DNA of 64,000 bases. Source: Chondrosia reniformis. Its lineage: Eukaryota; Porifera; Demospongiae; Chondrillida; Chondrillidae. Where the stretch lies: assembly GCA_947172415.1 (NCBI GenBank), contig OX359199.1, positions 2,258,001-2,322,000 of the forward strand. Direction: 5' to 3'. Position 1 is the first letter of the stretch, and each line of letters starts with the position of its first letter. The position numbers were made by a program, and so were the translations under genes. The notes beneath the pieces were generated by a model. The model was not told the origin of the DNA and ran no database searches. It saw only the letters and a program-made list of their open reading frames with translations. Positions 12,001 through 22,316 of this stretch are shown here, piece after piece.

Positions 12001-13617
12001 TTTTAAGCTTAAAAGAGTATTTATTGTGACAGTCATATATTTACATTGTATATAAAGTCAGTGTAGAGTACAATTATCTACTACTAAAATAAACAGACCA
12101 TTTCTGCTTCTATAAAATTAAGCTAGACATTACAGACCCCTATAATGACTTATTAGTGGAATACTCAGATAAGTACTAAGATACTTTAGATATGTTCATA
12201 CATATATACGTTTCTCCACGGATTATCATAATGGCTTGCATAGTGACTATCCTATGCAAAAGGTTTTACTCATTAAAGCAAGATATAGAGCCAATCACAT
12301 TAAGTATAACTACAAATACATATGTACACTTGCTGGAACCTTGTATCCTACTATCTGACACTATCTAGATTGGCTTACTCTTCAATGGTTCCAAGTAATA
12401 ACTGCCTAAGGTTATTTCCTCAAGGAATTTGACCACTTCTTGGGTGTATCCAAGTGACTTGGCAGATAGATGGGACACAAGTTTCCATTTCCAATCCCAA
12501 CCAACTGACCCTATATCTTTACACTCATCTTCATTTAGAATCTTTTCTTTGTGATAAAAGTGCTGCAAAACTGTAAAACAATGGGAAATCCATATTGACT
12601 GTAGATTATACATACATTGACATTTAACTGTAAATTGGCAGAATATTATCTCATCTTCAGAGTGTGTAATGGTTTCCTGCTTTCTAGCTTAGATTCTGGT
12701 TCCATAGTCAATAGGTTAAATCTAAGTACCACAATGTTACATTTCCTAGCACTTCAGCAGTTGCCTTGTAATGCAGATAATAATGTTATTGCATTAAGAG
12801 CCACTTATTTCTATTAAAGACATGGATTCTCTCAACTATACACTAGTTCTCATTTCAGATGTAACAGATTAAGAAGTGTTTCAGTTGAGTGAATGATGAT
12901 GTTTCAATGGCTTGCATAGTGATTATCCCTATAGGGCAACAAACACAGATTATTGAGGAAAGTGATATCATGCTTTATTTTGTACACATGCATTACACAT
13001 GATGATTTCAATCCAAGTCAAATAGCATTATCTCAGGTTTTACTCATTAAAGCAAGATATAGAGCCAATTACATTAAGTATAACTACAAATACACATGTA
13101 CACTTGCAGGAGCCTTGTATCCTACTATCTGACACTATCTAGATTAGCTTACTCTTCAATGGTTCCAAGCAATCACTGTCAAACTCTGCTTCCTCAAGGA
13201 ATTTGGCCACTTCTTGGGTGTATACAAGTGACTTGGCAGATAGATGGGACACAAGTTTCCATTCCCAATCATCACCGGCTGACCCTATATCTTTACACTC
13301 ATCTTCACTTAGAATCTTTTCTTTGTCATGAAAGTGCTGCAAAACTGTAAAACAATACAAAGTATTTTGGACACCACTCCTTTTTTTAACTTGACCTAAC
13401 AATAGCATATACTAAAGCTTGTTGGGTAATGACTGATGGATTGAAGGCTGGGAATTTCAAACCAAAAATGCCCTTAGGAATTTCAAACTAAAAATGCCCT
13501 TTAACAAACTGAAATGTACTGAGACCATATTCACTTACTGTGTGTGCACTGAGGACTACACCTCCAGTCCTTCTCTGCCACACAAGGACAACGAGTGTCA
13601 AGTTTTTCTGATGCCAT
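1..13617 (-). CDS. Large multi-exon protein: tandem death-fold-like repeats followed by ZU5 domain (3' end beyond window)
   Basis: I recognise the architecture, not a named orthologue. Exons on the minus strand: 13617-13539 (start ATG, MASEKLD), 13344-13153, 12570-12379, 10520-10329, 9754-9563, 7779-7612, 7025-6828, 6520-6398, 6332-6243, 6163-5990, 4817-4618, 4149-4113, 4052-3961, 3881-3812, 3679-3123, 3057-2926, 1384-1180, 1093-1034 and 89-<1. All junctions are GT-AG and the frame stays open for about 1014 codons. Exons 2-5 and 7 code homologous ~64-residue units (DECKDI, then DWERKLVS, then FLEKE) that look like a CARD or related death fold; exon 6 is a diverged unit. Exon 15 carries a ZU5-type domain (THLEVPEGAVAEI, then YKLASPVVYIHY). 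No signal peptide or membrane segment is seen, so it is probably a cytoplasmic adaptor. The death-fold identity is inferred from pattern; the exon chain is well supported. It could be two genes if a promoter lies in the 4.8-6.0 kb intron. Confidence 0.75.
1793..2426. mobile_element. piggyBac-type MITE in intron of the ZU5 gene
   Basis: The ends are inverted: CCTTTATGCGCGAG on the left (from 1794) and CTCGCGCATAAAGG on the right. TTAA lies immediately outside both ends (1789-1792 and 2427-2430), the target duplication of piggyBac-like elements. The element is 634 bp with no transposase frame. It contains a strong internal hairpin (about 2175-2216) whose arms read GCCATGCTTACCTTCT and its complement. 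Confidence 0.7.
2442..2509. repeat. Hairpin-forming inverted repeat
   Basis: TGAAGTTTATTGAGCAACA is followed about 30 bases later by its reverse complement. It sits directly beside the piggyBac-type MITE but outside its TTAA boundary, so it is probably a separate small foldback insertion. Confidence 0.6.
4818..5989. other. Intron, no recognisable element
   Basis: This 1.17 kb intron lies between the repeat-bearing 5' half and the ZU5 half of the long minus-strand gene. I see AT-rich sequence and short frames without family resemblance, and no clear transposon. It is the most likely place for a hidden promoter if the long model is really two genes. Confidence 0.4.
8203..8453 (+). pseudogene. 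First half of P2X7-type C-terminal (P2RX7_C-like) domain
   Basis: The frame is open from a likely acceptor (CTTAG before 8203) to a TAA at 8451-8453. It reads CCQEV, then PGHKGFNSVCLDRWVLQTAA. This is the signature of the cytoplasmic 'ballast' domain of P2X7 receptors, where a Cys pair and HxGFxxVCLxxWVL contribute to a zinc-binding fold. The same domain is common in invertebrate proteins without the ion channel. Only the N-terminal half is on this strand; the C-terminal half is on the opposite strand immediately downstream. The similarity is from memory of the family, not from a search. Confidence 0.6.
8454..8640 (-). pseudogene. Second half of P2X7-type C-terminal domain, opposite strand
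   Basis: The minus-strand frame reads LRYVAYRQLARWCWGYLG, then RVVLPSCAVTAIREAFPS, and stops at 8454-8456. This matches the distal part of the P2RX7_C-like domain (AYRQ, RWxxGxLG, VxPSCxxxxIRExFP). It converges tail to tail with the plus-strand first half. The two halves of one domain thus meet in opposite orientation, implying an internal inversion in this transposon copy. As it stands, neither strand can code the whole domain. Confidence 0.6.
8694..9165 (-). CDS. THAP zinc-finger protein (transposon-borne)
   Basis: The frame starts MPKRCVPGGCS at 9165. It shows the THAP pattern: the first zinc ligands are Cys5 and Cys10. A conserved Trp follows (AQWSQQV), then the C-x2-H pair (VICNLHF) and a later proline-containing segment. 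THAP domains bind DNA site-specifically through the zinc-coordinated fold and occur in P-element-type transposases and host regulators derived from them. The frame runs on to 8632 without further similarity, so a splice donor near 8694 is likely. The gene lies inside an inverted-repeat transposon, on the same strand as the host gene. Confidence 0.7.
11146..11884. mobile_element. Possible Tigger/pogo-type element with diverged terminal repeats
   Basis: CAGTAGGAAGTCACTTATCC at 11146 and the complement of TAGTAGAACGTCGATTATCC ending at 11884 form diverged inverted ends typical of Tigger-like elements, and both continue into GAAC. Between them lies a block (11333-11650) that resembles the intron sequence at 9.92-10.21 kb, so the bracketed region may be composite rather than one transposition unit. 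Confidence 0.4.
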
Positions 13618-14069
13618 TGCAATAGTCTACAATACACACCTGTAGCTACATGGAGGTCAAGAAGATTATCATTATATAAAAATAGATACAACTATAGAAT
13701 TTCTATTTAAATAAAGATCTTATATCGATATACTTACCTATACTATGTAGTATAGAAACTTTAAGAGGATATGACACTTGAGTGACTAGTAGCTACAGTA
13801 CCTATACTAGGGCACCTACATATTTATATTCAACTGCTCTATGTAGGTAAGGGTAGAAACAGACTCTTATGGCATCATCATGTATTGACAGACTGAAAAC
13901 CTGCGCTGATAATTATACGGGCAAGTAGATTCACTCACGACGAACTCGAAGACGATCCAAAAGGGAAGTAGGGTGTGTCTAGGAGGCGTGACCCTCGAAT
14001 AATATGTTCTATAGTAGGGTGCTACTCGCTATATAATTATCGTTAATTGCGATCTGTGTAGTGCGCAAA
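13618..14069. promoter_or_regulatory. Head-to-head intergenic region, putative bidirectional promoter
   Basis: These 452 bases separate the start codon of the minus-strand death-fold gene from the start codon of the plus-strand DDX1 copy. No TATA element or other motif stands out. The promoter role is inferred only from the divergent arrangement. Confidence 0.4.
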
Positions 14070-15750
14070 ATGACTGCATTTTCAGGTTAGTCATGAAACG
14101 AGTGTTAGCTAACTTATAAATAGTCACAATTTGTTCCATTTTGTGTACTAGAGCTTGGAGTGTTACCTGAAATAGTTCAGGCTATTGAAGAAATTGATTG
14201 GCTGTAAGTTCTGTAGCTTATGTGACAGCAGTTGAACCCATTCCATTCGTCTGTCTCTTTCCTGTACAGTCTCCCCACTGACGTACAAGCGGAGGCTGTC
14301 CCCTTAATACTTGGAGGAGGCGATGTGTTAATGGTAATTCGATCTATAGGTCTCTCTACTTCAAACAGCAGTTAACCACAGTGGTATTAGCTAAACCTGT
14401 CTCCTTCTCCTTAAATCCTTATAGGCTGCAGAGACGGGGAGTGGTAAGACTGGAGTGAGTTGTGTGTACTTGTGTGTATATCAACCATTGGCTAATATCA
14501 ATGAATAATCTAACACACCATTTTTCAACATGCTACATCTACTTTACAGTATATGGCATATAGGGAAGTAACCTAGTGAGAGCTTTGGACGAGGATACAA
14601 GAATTTTCTCCTTCTTCTCTACTCCACTGGGCCAGACAGCTGTTTCTGGGAATTCCACCCTTCATCAGTGACCCTGGGAGTATGTAATGTAACTTATAAA
14701 ATGTGTATCTCTGCTGTAGCTATATTGTCTACAAGTAACTGAATTTGCTGGCAGTTGCTATGTAGCAGACATGTGTACATGCTATTCTTATTCATGTAGT
14801 CTATATGTGTGTAGTACTGCAGTTAGTTGCATCTGATGTCTGTGTTGTGTGATTTAGGCCTTTAGTCTTTCAGTGATACAAGTGGTGTACGAAACTATAA
14901 GAGAGAGAAAAGGAAATGGGAAAAGAACTGTATTATAAAATTAGGTCAGTCGACTCACATGACATATAAACTTGTACTACATGATCTACACTAACTAAAA
15001 GTGTCATTTGTAGATGAACCTGAAAAGCTTGTAATGAATGTGTACGACAGGAATGATGCTTTAGGTAAGTGTGTATTTATCATTTAACCACTTGACTCAC
15101 ATGATTCTGAGCTGTACAAGAAATGAATGAAAGAATGTGTAACAATGTATGGATTGAAAGGAGTTAATTGCACTCTCTGACCTGTATACGTAGACTCTCC
15201 GTTGTAAATAGGCCCATTTATCAAAAGGTTTAAGCCAGCTGCAAAGGCTATGATGTGATATATAGGAATAATTAATCACTGGGAGATATTATACCTGACC
15301 AACCAAGTGTCCCAAGTCTGATCTTGATTGTATATATAATATGACCTGTATTTCTGCTGTAGTCCTGATGGTATGTATGACTTATATATGTAATGTGACC
15401 TGTAAAGTGTGTATCTCTGCTGTAGCTATATGTAAGTCCCGGTGGTGTGCTGTGTCAGTCTCGAGATCACAAGTCGTGGCATGGCTGTAGATCCACTCTA
15501 GGTGTCACCAGAGGACAGTACTACTACGAGGCGGAGGTGACTGACGAGGGATTGTGTAGAGTTGGATGGGCCATGACTTCTGCCACTCTAGAACTACCGT
15601 AGGTCAGCTCACTAAACTGTTTTTGGGTGTCTGTTGTCTGTTAAAGACTTGTCTTGTGTATCTCTCCTTCTCAGGTAAGGACAGGTTTGGATTTGGCTTT
15701 GGAGGTACTGGAAAGAAGTCAAACCAGAGCCAGTTTAATGACTATGGAGA
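14070..15750 (+). pseudogene. DDX1: DDX1 5' duplicate, truncated and frame-damaged
   Basis: Exon-like pieces with good splice sites follow the N-terminus of DEAD-box helicase DDX1: 14070-14085 (MTAFS), 14152-14203, 14270-14333 (LPTDVQAEAVPLILGGGDV), 14425-14454 (AAETGSGKTG, Walker A/motif I), 14858-14929, 15014-15064, 15426-15598 and 15675-15750 (FGFGFGGTGKKS, the SPRY insert). DDX1 acts in tRNA ligation and RNA processing. Three faults are visible. The exon beginning at 14858 runs into TAA unless an early donor is used. Frame is lost between the 15014 exon and the PGGVLCQSR segment. Frame is lost again between LEL and GKDRF. Nothing after the early SPRY region was found. Because introns are kept, this is a segmental rather than a processed copy. 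Confidence 0.7.
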
Positions 15751-17350
15751 GGTGAGTTGGAAGTTGTTTTTGAAAGCACTTCAGCAATGACCCCCATTTT
15801 AAGAAACCTATCCTTTTGATCTATCATTAGGGACATTAGTGGCAACACACACACTACAATGCAGTTACTCTGACTGCTATTTCTCAGAAAATCAAAGAGC
15901 ATTGGTGATGAAAGACTAACAAAGATGTCCCTCTTTTAAAGAGCTAAAACTAAAGCCTCTCTTTAGTTCTATTGTGACACAAAGTTGTGATAGCGCAAAA
16001 TCGATTGCTCCTTCTAGTTCTAGGTAGTTCCACCTTTAATGCATACTTGTATGTACTATATAAATACTATATAGAAAGTGATTGGTTGGAGAGAATAATT
16101 ATATTATTATTTTGAGGTGCTATACGTATATGAAATACTGTAATTAAATGTATTAAACCATTTCAACCTTAACTGAAGATTAGTAACAACAGACATGATT
16201 GATGAGAGCACTATTGCCAAGAATAACTGCATGGCAAAACATTTAACCCTACATGCTGTAAGTCTATACTTCAAAGACATTTTAAAGATATAATATTCAT
16301 AAGTACTTAGCTTCAGCAGAAATTTTCATATTCTAATCCACTAACTTAATTGTGATTGTAAACAACATAATAATATTGAAAATCCATATGTACATAGAGC
16401 TGTGAACACAGGGGTGTTAACACAGCTGAGCAGGTGGGTGGAGGGGAGCTTGAAAAAACACTTCATAGTTTAAGTGATATTTTCATAGTTTGTACAATTG
16501 TTTTGGACTCATTGCATTTGCTGGAATTTCTGGTTTATTGGAGCATCATAATGGTCATGGTGCATGGCTGGCATGAGTTAGAATTTGTCTATGCATAAAA
16601 ATATAGGTTAAGGCTAAAAACTTGGGGGGGGGGGGGGGGGGGGCTTAAGCCCCCAAAGCCTCATAACTGTCCTTGCATGGAACATCAATCCATGGCCTCA
16701 ATGGTGTGTTAATAATATTGCATATTCATATGTACATAGAGCTACGAACATCAATCCATGCATGGCCTCATGGGTATGGTGTGTTAATTATATACGTACA
16801 AATTATAAATTGCAACTACACTCAGGTAGTGATCACGAGTCATGAACAACTATAACATACTTTCCTTGTGCAGCTGATTGATATCCGTTTGAGGCTAAAG
16901 GACCGGAGTTGTATGTATCATTCATAACATGAATAATAGTATACAAAAGGGAATGATATATATAATCGCAGAATGTATGACACATTAAAAATGACCTTAT
17001 TTACTTGTAGGTAATACATTCTGGTTTATACACATATATAGTATATATACAGTGCAAGTTATATATATATATACAGTGCAAGTTACAATATACTAAGGTA
17101 ATCTAATATAAATAAATAAATAATATAATTAAATAATTCATATGGCTCCAATATATATATATATATGTACATTTTCTACACCAATGACTTAGTATAATAA
17201 CATGCATAGATAACTTAAAGAATACAAGAATGGAGGACAGTATATATACAGTATTATCATGTACAACTGAATTTAACTAGTGGAGGTATTATGATATTTT
17301 ATGTATGTATATGTAGTGCTAATATATACTAAAGGGGAAATACTCCAATT
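15751..17350. other. Intergenic, low-complexity and short repeats
   Basis: No gene is seen. Contents are a poly-G run near 16624-16643, two copies of a motif around CATCAATCCATG (16682 and 16748), and TA-rich microsatellites (17030-17170). A block at 17056-17155 recurs at 47126-47210. Confidence 0.6.
17056..17155 (+). repeat. Dispersed repeat, copy 1
   Basis: ATACAGTGCAAGTTACAATA, an AT-rich stretch and TTCATATGGCTCC recur in the same order and orientation at 47126-47210. No coding frame or inverted ends are seen. Confidence 0.6.
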
Positions 17351-20300
17351 TCATGGACATTTGTCTTTAGTAATTTCTTCAGCTAGATGAGTCATATCTA
17401 GTCCTGGTTGCTTTAGCTTGTTACAGAACTCTGTCCATGTTGGATTCTTAGTGATCTCTAACCATTTGTTGAGAATCAATATGCATTTGTCCTGGGGTGT
17501 TAATTCACCAGATTGTATGGAGAGGACATAGTCCTTAACACCAAGGACTATTCCTAATGGCAACAATTTGCTTGATAGTTTGCCAACATAAGGTAACAAC
17601 GTTTCTATTGTAGGTGGACCCCTCGCAGCCAGCTCTGTATATATACCATACATGCATAAGAAAGTAATAAACATATTTGTATATCAGAGAGTACGGGAGT
17701 ACTCTCTAAGTAGGAATGGCCAGAAACAAATGGCCGCCCTATCCAATGTATTATCAATCAACACGTCATAAATCACCAACGAAGCCATTTCGGTTATATT
17801 CGGTTATTTGCAGCCATTAATGCACGCTTTTCTAAATGCCAAAACATGTTTCGACACTCCACATGCTCTACAGCGTTCAAAAAGTGGCTAACCAGGAATA
17901 GGCCCATTTCCAAATTCTTCTCTTCTTCTTTTATTGAATAGACTAGCGCTATTATGCGAACTTCTGCGGGCACATACAAGTTATAAATCATCATAAGTAT
18001 TTTCGAACTAGGGAATGGACAGTCCTAAATTTGAATGCGCTCTACATGAAGCATGATAATTATGAAAAGCAAAAATTGTGGTCTTCTTGGCACATTTCTC
18101 TTGTCTGAGAGGTTATTTCGAGATTTTCACCAAGAAAACTTTCAAATCAATTTAAAACAAGTAATATTAACAAAAAAAGGAGGAATACAAGTAAATAAAA
18201 AACATTTACAAAAATGATGTTAGAAGTAGGAATGGCAGTGTTTACTAATACATCTGCAAAAAGTATCGACACACGACATGTACAGTGATTATATGATAAG
18301 GCTAATCCTACAAAAGTTGCATATATACTGAAATTTAAGTAACTTAACCATACACTTCTGTGTTTGGGCACACCAAGCTGAAGTAGGAATGGTGCGCCCA
18401 AACACATAAGTGTATGGTTAAGTTACTTAGATTTCAGTATATATGCAACTTCTGTAGGATTAGCCTTATCATATAATCACTGTACATGTCTTGTTTCGAT
18501 ACTTTTTGCAGATGTATTAGTAAACACTGCCATTCCTACTTCTAACATCATTTTTGTAAATGTTTTTTATTGTTTATATACAGAGAATTTGAAACTTAAT
18601 TAAAAAATGACGTTCGAAGAGACCCTCAATTTGGCACCTTCAAAAGTAACATGCTTCAGATAGAGTGCGTTGAAATCTAGGGTAGCCTATTCCCTAGTTC
18701 AGAAACATTCATGACGACTTAGTACTTGCATGTACCTGCGTAAGTTCGCATGTTAGCGCTAACTCATTTAAAAAAAGAAGAAAAAATGAGGAATTTCAGA
18801 ATTTGGCCTATTTTGGTTTAACCACTTTGCGAAGGTTGTAGAGCATCGAAACATGTTTTGGTGTTTAGAAAAGCATGCAAAAACGACTGCAAACACTTGA
18901 ATACAACCAAAAATCCTTCCGTTCTGTATTTATGAGGTGTTAATTGATAATACATTGGATAGGGTGGCAATGTTTTTTTCGGCAATCCCTACTTAGAGAG
19001 TACGGTAAAGACTAATCATACAGAAGTTGCTTATATACTGAAATTTAAGTAACTTAACCATTGATTTCTATGTTTGGGTGCACCATTCCTACTTCAGCTT
19101 GATGCACCCAAACACAGAAGTATGTATCATATAATCAGATACTTCTTGCAGATGTATTAGTGAACACTGTCATTCCTACTTCTAACATCATTTTTGTAAA
19201 TGTTTTTTATTTACTTGTTGTATATATTGATTTAACTTAAGGTACATACATACGTATACTGTATATAACTTCTTGGCTTCCGCAATAAACATGAAGCAGA
19301 GCATAAACTAGAGTAAGCTGGCTAGATCTAAGATTTTTAAAGTAACATTTTTGGCAAACAGTGAAGAATGTATATAATTAGAATAATTAGTATATAAACT
19401 ATATGTACCTTTCCTCTTCTCACCAACAGCTCCCTCTGGTACCTCCAGATGGGTGGTGTCACTCTCCACCAGTCTGTCCCCATCTGGTTCCAAACTGAAC
19501 CTTCCTCCAGTTTGGTCTACTTGAAGAGACTGTATCCCAAATGGGATCCAACACAGCTGGTCTAGTTGCTCTTCATGCTCTGTGAAATGGAGAATGTAAC
19601 ACTAAACTACTTACAGAAGCAGTATTCTAGCAAAAGTGTGTACTTGTGTCCTCCATATAGAAATACGTACGTAAGTGAGAAATACTGTATATTGCACACA
19701 TATATACACACCTAATTCATGAGGGGAAGGGTCACCAGGTTCTTCTGGATCCAGTGACTCAGAAGCAAACACTTGAAAACTCTAACAAGACAAGCAATAT
19801 ACCAGTGTAAGAGATAAATTGATCCAGAAAATAGCTAACTTAGTAATTTAATTAAAACCAGGTATTAAGTAGCCTTGATATTCATCCTTATTAACCAATA
19901 TAAACTATTTGCTACAAATAAACTGTATGAATGTTATGTTATAGTTTTTTGGCAGAATTTAGGGATTTGGTAGATGTTATTTGGCTTCTTCATTCATGTA
20001 CGTACCTATAATAATACAATGAGATATACTCCAAACAACTTAGTGACTATTGCATGAACTTAAACTACATGTATTTACAGACTAAATGTTGCTGTTACTT
20101 GTGAATAGGTTAATCTACAAATATGTGTTAAATAATGGTAATCAAATGAACAGGAACAATGACTCTTGTATTGTAGCCTTTGCAGTGCCTGTAGGTGTAT
20201 ATAAATATCCCATGCAACGTTGCAATCAGTTTATCATTTATCGAAACTGGAAAAGGTATAGTTCCTCTTCCATGGCAGATGGAGGTGGCCACCAATATGA

Positions 20301-22127
20301 AGCAAACAACAAACATGAAGTCTGCTACAAATGCAGAAATCAGTTCTATTGAGAGGTGCTCATACAGATCTAACCCAAAACAAAGCTATTACTGTCAAAA
20401 TAAAAGGGAAAATTCTCCATCTTGTAAAGTTTAGTCTGCAAAAAGTTTAAGTGCATAATATTATTAATAAATTGGGTATATATAGCTTTCTAAACTATAT
20501 CAGTAAAGTCTCCTTAGCCAATACTTCATACCATTGCTCCCCCTAAATTTCATTTTGGCCCCTCATTCATAAAGGAAGTATGTACTACCTTATAGCCGAG
20601 GGTGTCGAAGCAGTTTAGGGGTTCCTAAAAGTCTAAGTCTGGGGGGATCAATCCCTCCTGTCCCCACCTCTATGCAGCCCTGTATACATATTCACCTCAA
20701 AATTGTCATCAAGAGTAATAGTACCTCCTCCATAGCTCATACTTCTTCCATATCTGTAGGACTCATGTTGATTTACAGTAATGGTACCACCACCTTCACT
20801 TCTCTGTCTTGATACAGCTAAAGGATTTAATACAAAACAGTAATTATGTATAGTTAATACAAACATGTAGATATTATAAATCTTCTTGGGAAGTTCTTTA
20901 TTTGCATCAAAGAACACAGGTGGTTTAAACCCCTCTGGTACTTTCCCCTGCCATTTTCAATGATGTCGTGATGATGTCATAGGCTAACAGGTTATACGTA
21001 GATCACAAATGTATTCCTGTGAAAAGTACCTAAAGGTTTCACTTTTAAACACTGTGTCACTGTGTAATAAATTTAGTAATTTCAGAAGGTTATACAATAC
21101 ACTGATAAATCCTCACCCAATAATAACTGAATGAGAAGACATAGATGGATCATACAGAGAAGAGACACAGATGGATCATACAGAGAGAAGACACAGATGG
21201 ATCATACAGAGAGAAGACACAGATGGATCATACAGAGAGAAGACACAGATGGATCATACAGAGAGAAGACACAGATGGATCATACAGAGAGAAGACACAG
21301 ATGGATCATACAGAGAGAAGATACAGATGGATCATACAGAGAGGAGACACAGATGGATCATACAGAGAGGAGACACAGATGGATCATACAGTGAGAAGAC
21401 ACAGATGAGGAAGTATTGGCATTTCAATCAGAGATTAGCGGGACACATACAAAAATACATTGTAGTTATTAATAATGTGTTACTATACTAAGTTTAGTGA
21501 TCATTATTATATAGGTACAATTTTTAGTGATTTTGGCATTACTCGCAAAGACGGTCAGGAAGTTATTGTAGGCTGCCACATCAGGTTGGTTTAATTTGGA
21601 AGACATTTGCATTTGCATTTGGAATTTTACAAGCTTAAATATTTACAGAATGCCACATTATATTTCACCATACGCAATCAAAATACGCAGTGGGACAAAG
21701 TCAATTTTAGCGATTAGAAGTGGAACATATTATTAATGAGTTAATTGAGGGATGAAAATTAATATCGATCATAAGGCCTAAAATTATGTATACAGGACTC
21801 ACCATTTTGTCTATTATAACAAAGCTCGTTATAAATTTGTTTAAATTTTCCTTCAATGTTAGCCCAGTACATCAAGTCGCTCTGGCGATACCCCAACATT
21901 CCCAGTTCCCTAAATAGTTTTTCAGTAGGACTCTCTTTTTTGATATTAATCTGATATTCTACATTGCTTTTAATATCTTGGGCATTGAGGGGTGGGCGAT
22001 CATCAATTCTATGCTCAGAGGCGTGTATCAGAAACTCTTCCCATTTTCCATCAACGTCTAACAGTCTCCTGATATTTCGAAGATGGATTAAATTCAGTCT
22101 GTTCAAGTACGGATCGTCTTCAGTCAT
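17351..22127 (-). CDS. Death domain - ZU5 fragment - death domain protein
   Basis: Five exons join in frame with GT-AG borders: 22127-21803, 20817-20696, 19781-19712, 19579-19409 and 17634-17351, giving 323 residues. Residues 1-108 resemble a Pelle/IRAK-type death domain (LRNIRRLLD, then ESPTEKLFREL, then MYWANIEGKFKQIY). A Gly-Thr-Ile-Thr-rich linker follows. Next is a segment nearly identical to the ZU5 exons of the neighbouring gene (SLDPEEPGDPSPHEL, then THLEVPEGAV), cut short after 56 residues by a new donor. The last exon is a clear death domain (LSSKLLPLGIVLGV, then LNKWLEITKNPTWTEFCNKL). It is probably a cytosolic adaptor for homotypic death-domain assembly. An upstream in-frame ATG at 22226 lies in a short repeat, so I chose 22127. 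Confidence 0.75.
17699..19003. mobile_element. Foldback element, ~1.3 kb near-complete palindrome
   Basis: The outer ends are GTACTCTCTAAGTAGG on the left and its diverged complement on the right. Homologous inverted sequence continues along both arms (for example CCTATCCAATGTATTATCAA near 17738 and its complement near 18950) to a centre near 18385. The core stem pairs TAACCATACACTTCTGTG with its complement around CAAGCTGAAGTAGGAATG. The direct repeat AGAGAGTACGG is at both edges, although on the right it overlaps the arm. No transposase is seen. It sits in the last intron of the DD-ZU5-DD gene. Confidence 0.7.
19004..19250. mobile_element. Second, partial copy of the foldback family
   Basis: Immediately downstream of the 1.3 kb element the same core reappears with its loop in the opposite orientation (ATTCCTACTTCAGCTTG), followed by the same arm sequence (CCTACTTCTAACATCA). 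It is shorter and asymmetric, suggesting a nested or rearranged insertion. Confidence 0.6.
21131..21412. repeat. 26-bp minisatellite, about 11 copies
   Basis: The unit GAAGACACAGATGGATCATA plus CAGAGA repeats almost without change. All three plus-strand frames are open because 26 is not a multiple of 3, so the frames are a by-product. It lies in the first intron of the DD-ZU5-DD gene. Confidence 0.9.
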
Positions 22128-22240
22128 TATGTAGCTAGGTTTTTTGCGAGAGCGGTAACAGCTACAGCTTGATGACGTCACGTGTGGCAAAACATTCGTG
22201 TGTGGCAAAACATTCGTGTGTGGCAAAACATTCGTAGTAG

Positions 22241-22289
22241 CATAGATTATCTATACTACGTAACGGTTACGTAGTATAGATAATCTATG
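22241..22289. repeat. Perfect 24-bp-arm palindrome flanked by direct repeats
   Basis: The arm CATAGATTATCTATACTACG plus TAAC is followed by one spacer base and its exact reverse complement. GTAGTAGCAT occurs at both edges (about 22234 and 22290), as a target-site duplication would. Confidence 0.8.
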
Positions 22290-22316
22290 GTAGTAGCATG
22301 GCCTAAACTTGGTAGA

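Larger units (their letters stand above)
6828..13344 (-). repeat. Array of tandemly duplicated phase 1-1 exons coding a death-fold-like unit
   Basis: Four exons are exactly 192 nt (13344-13153, 12570-12379, 10520-10329, 9754-9563), one is 198 nt (7025-6828) and one diverged copy is 168 nt (7779-7612). Every one starts and ends in phase 1, so any can be skipped or multiplied without a frameshift. They form two young pairs. The 13.3/12.5 kb copies share DIGSxGxDWxWKLVSHLSAK, and the 10.5/9.7 kb copies share SEEECKDIALA and FGSDYLQCLKG. Flanking intron sequence is also duplicated: 9.49-9.98 kb matches 10.26-10.74 kb, and 12.24-12.60 kb matches parts of 12.9-13.37 kb. The duplication unit was therefore exon plus intron. 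Confidence 0.85.

Noticed and set aside
20128..20352. Short frames on both strands near 20.1-20.4 kb as an extra exon of the DD-ZU5-DD gene
   Set aside because: Exons 20817-20696 and 19781-19712 already join in phase 0; no donor/acceptor pair with matching phase was found for an added exon.
21131..21491. Three overlapping plus-strand frames of 87-106 codons (MDHTERRHRW pattern)
   Set aside because: They are products of a 26-bp minisatellite that is open in all three frames; no conserved protein or splice context.
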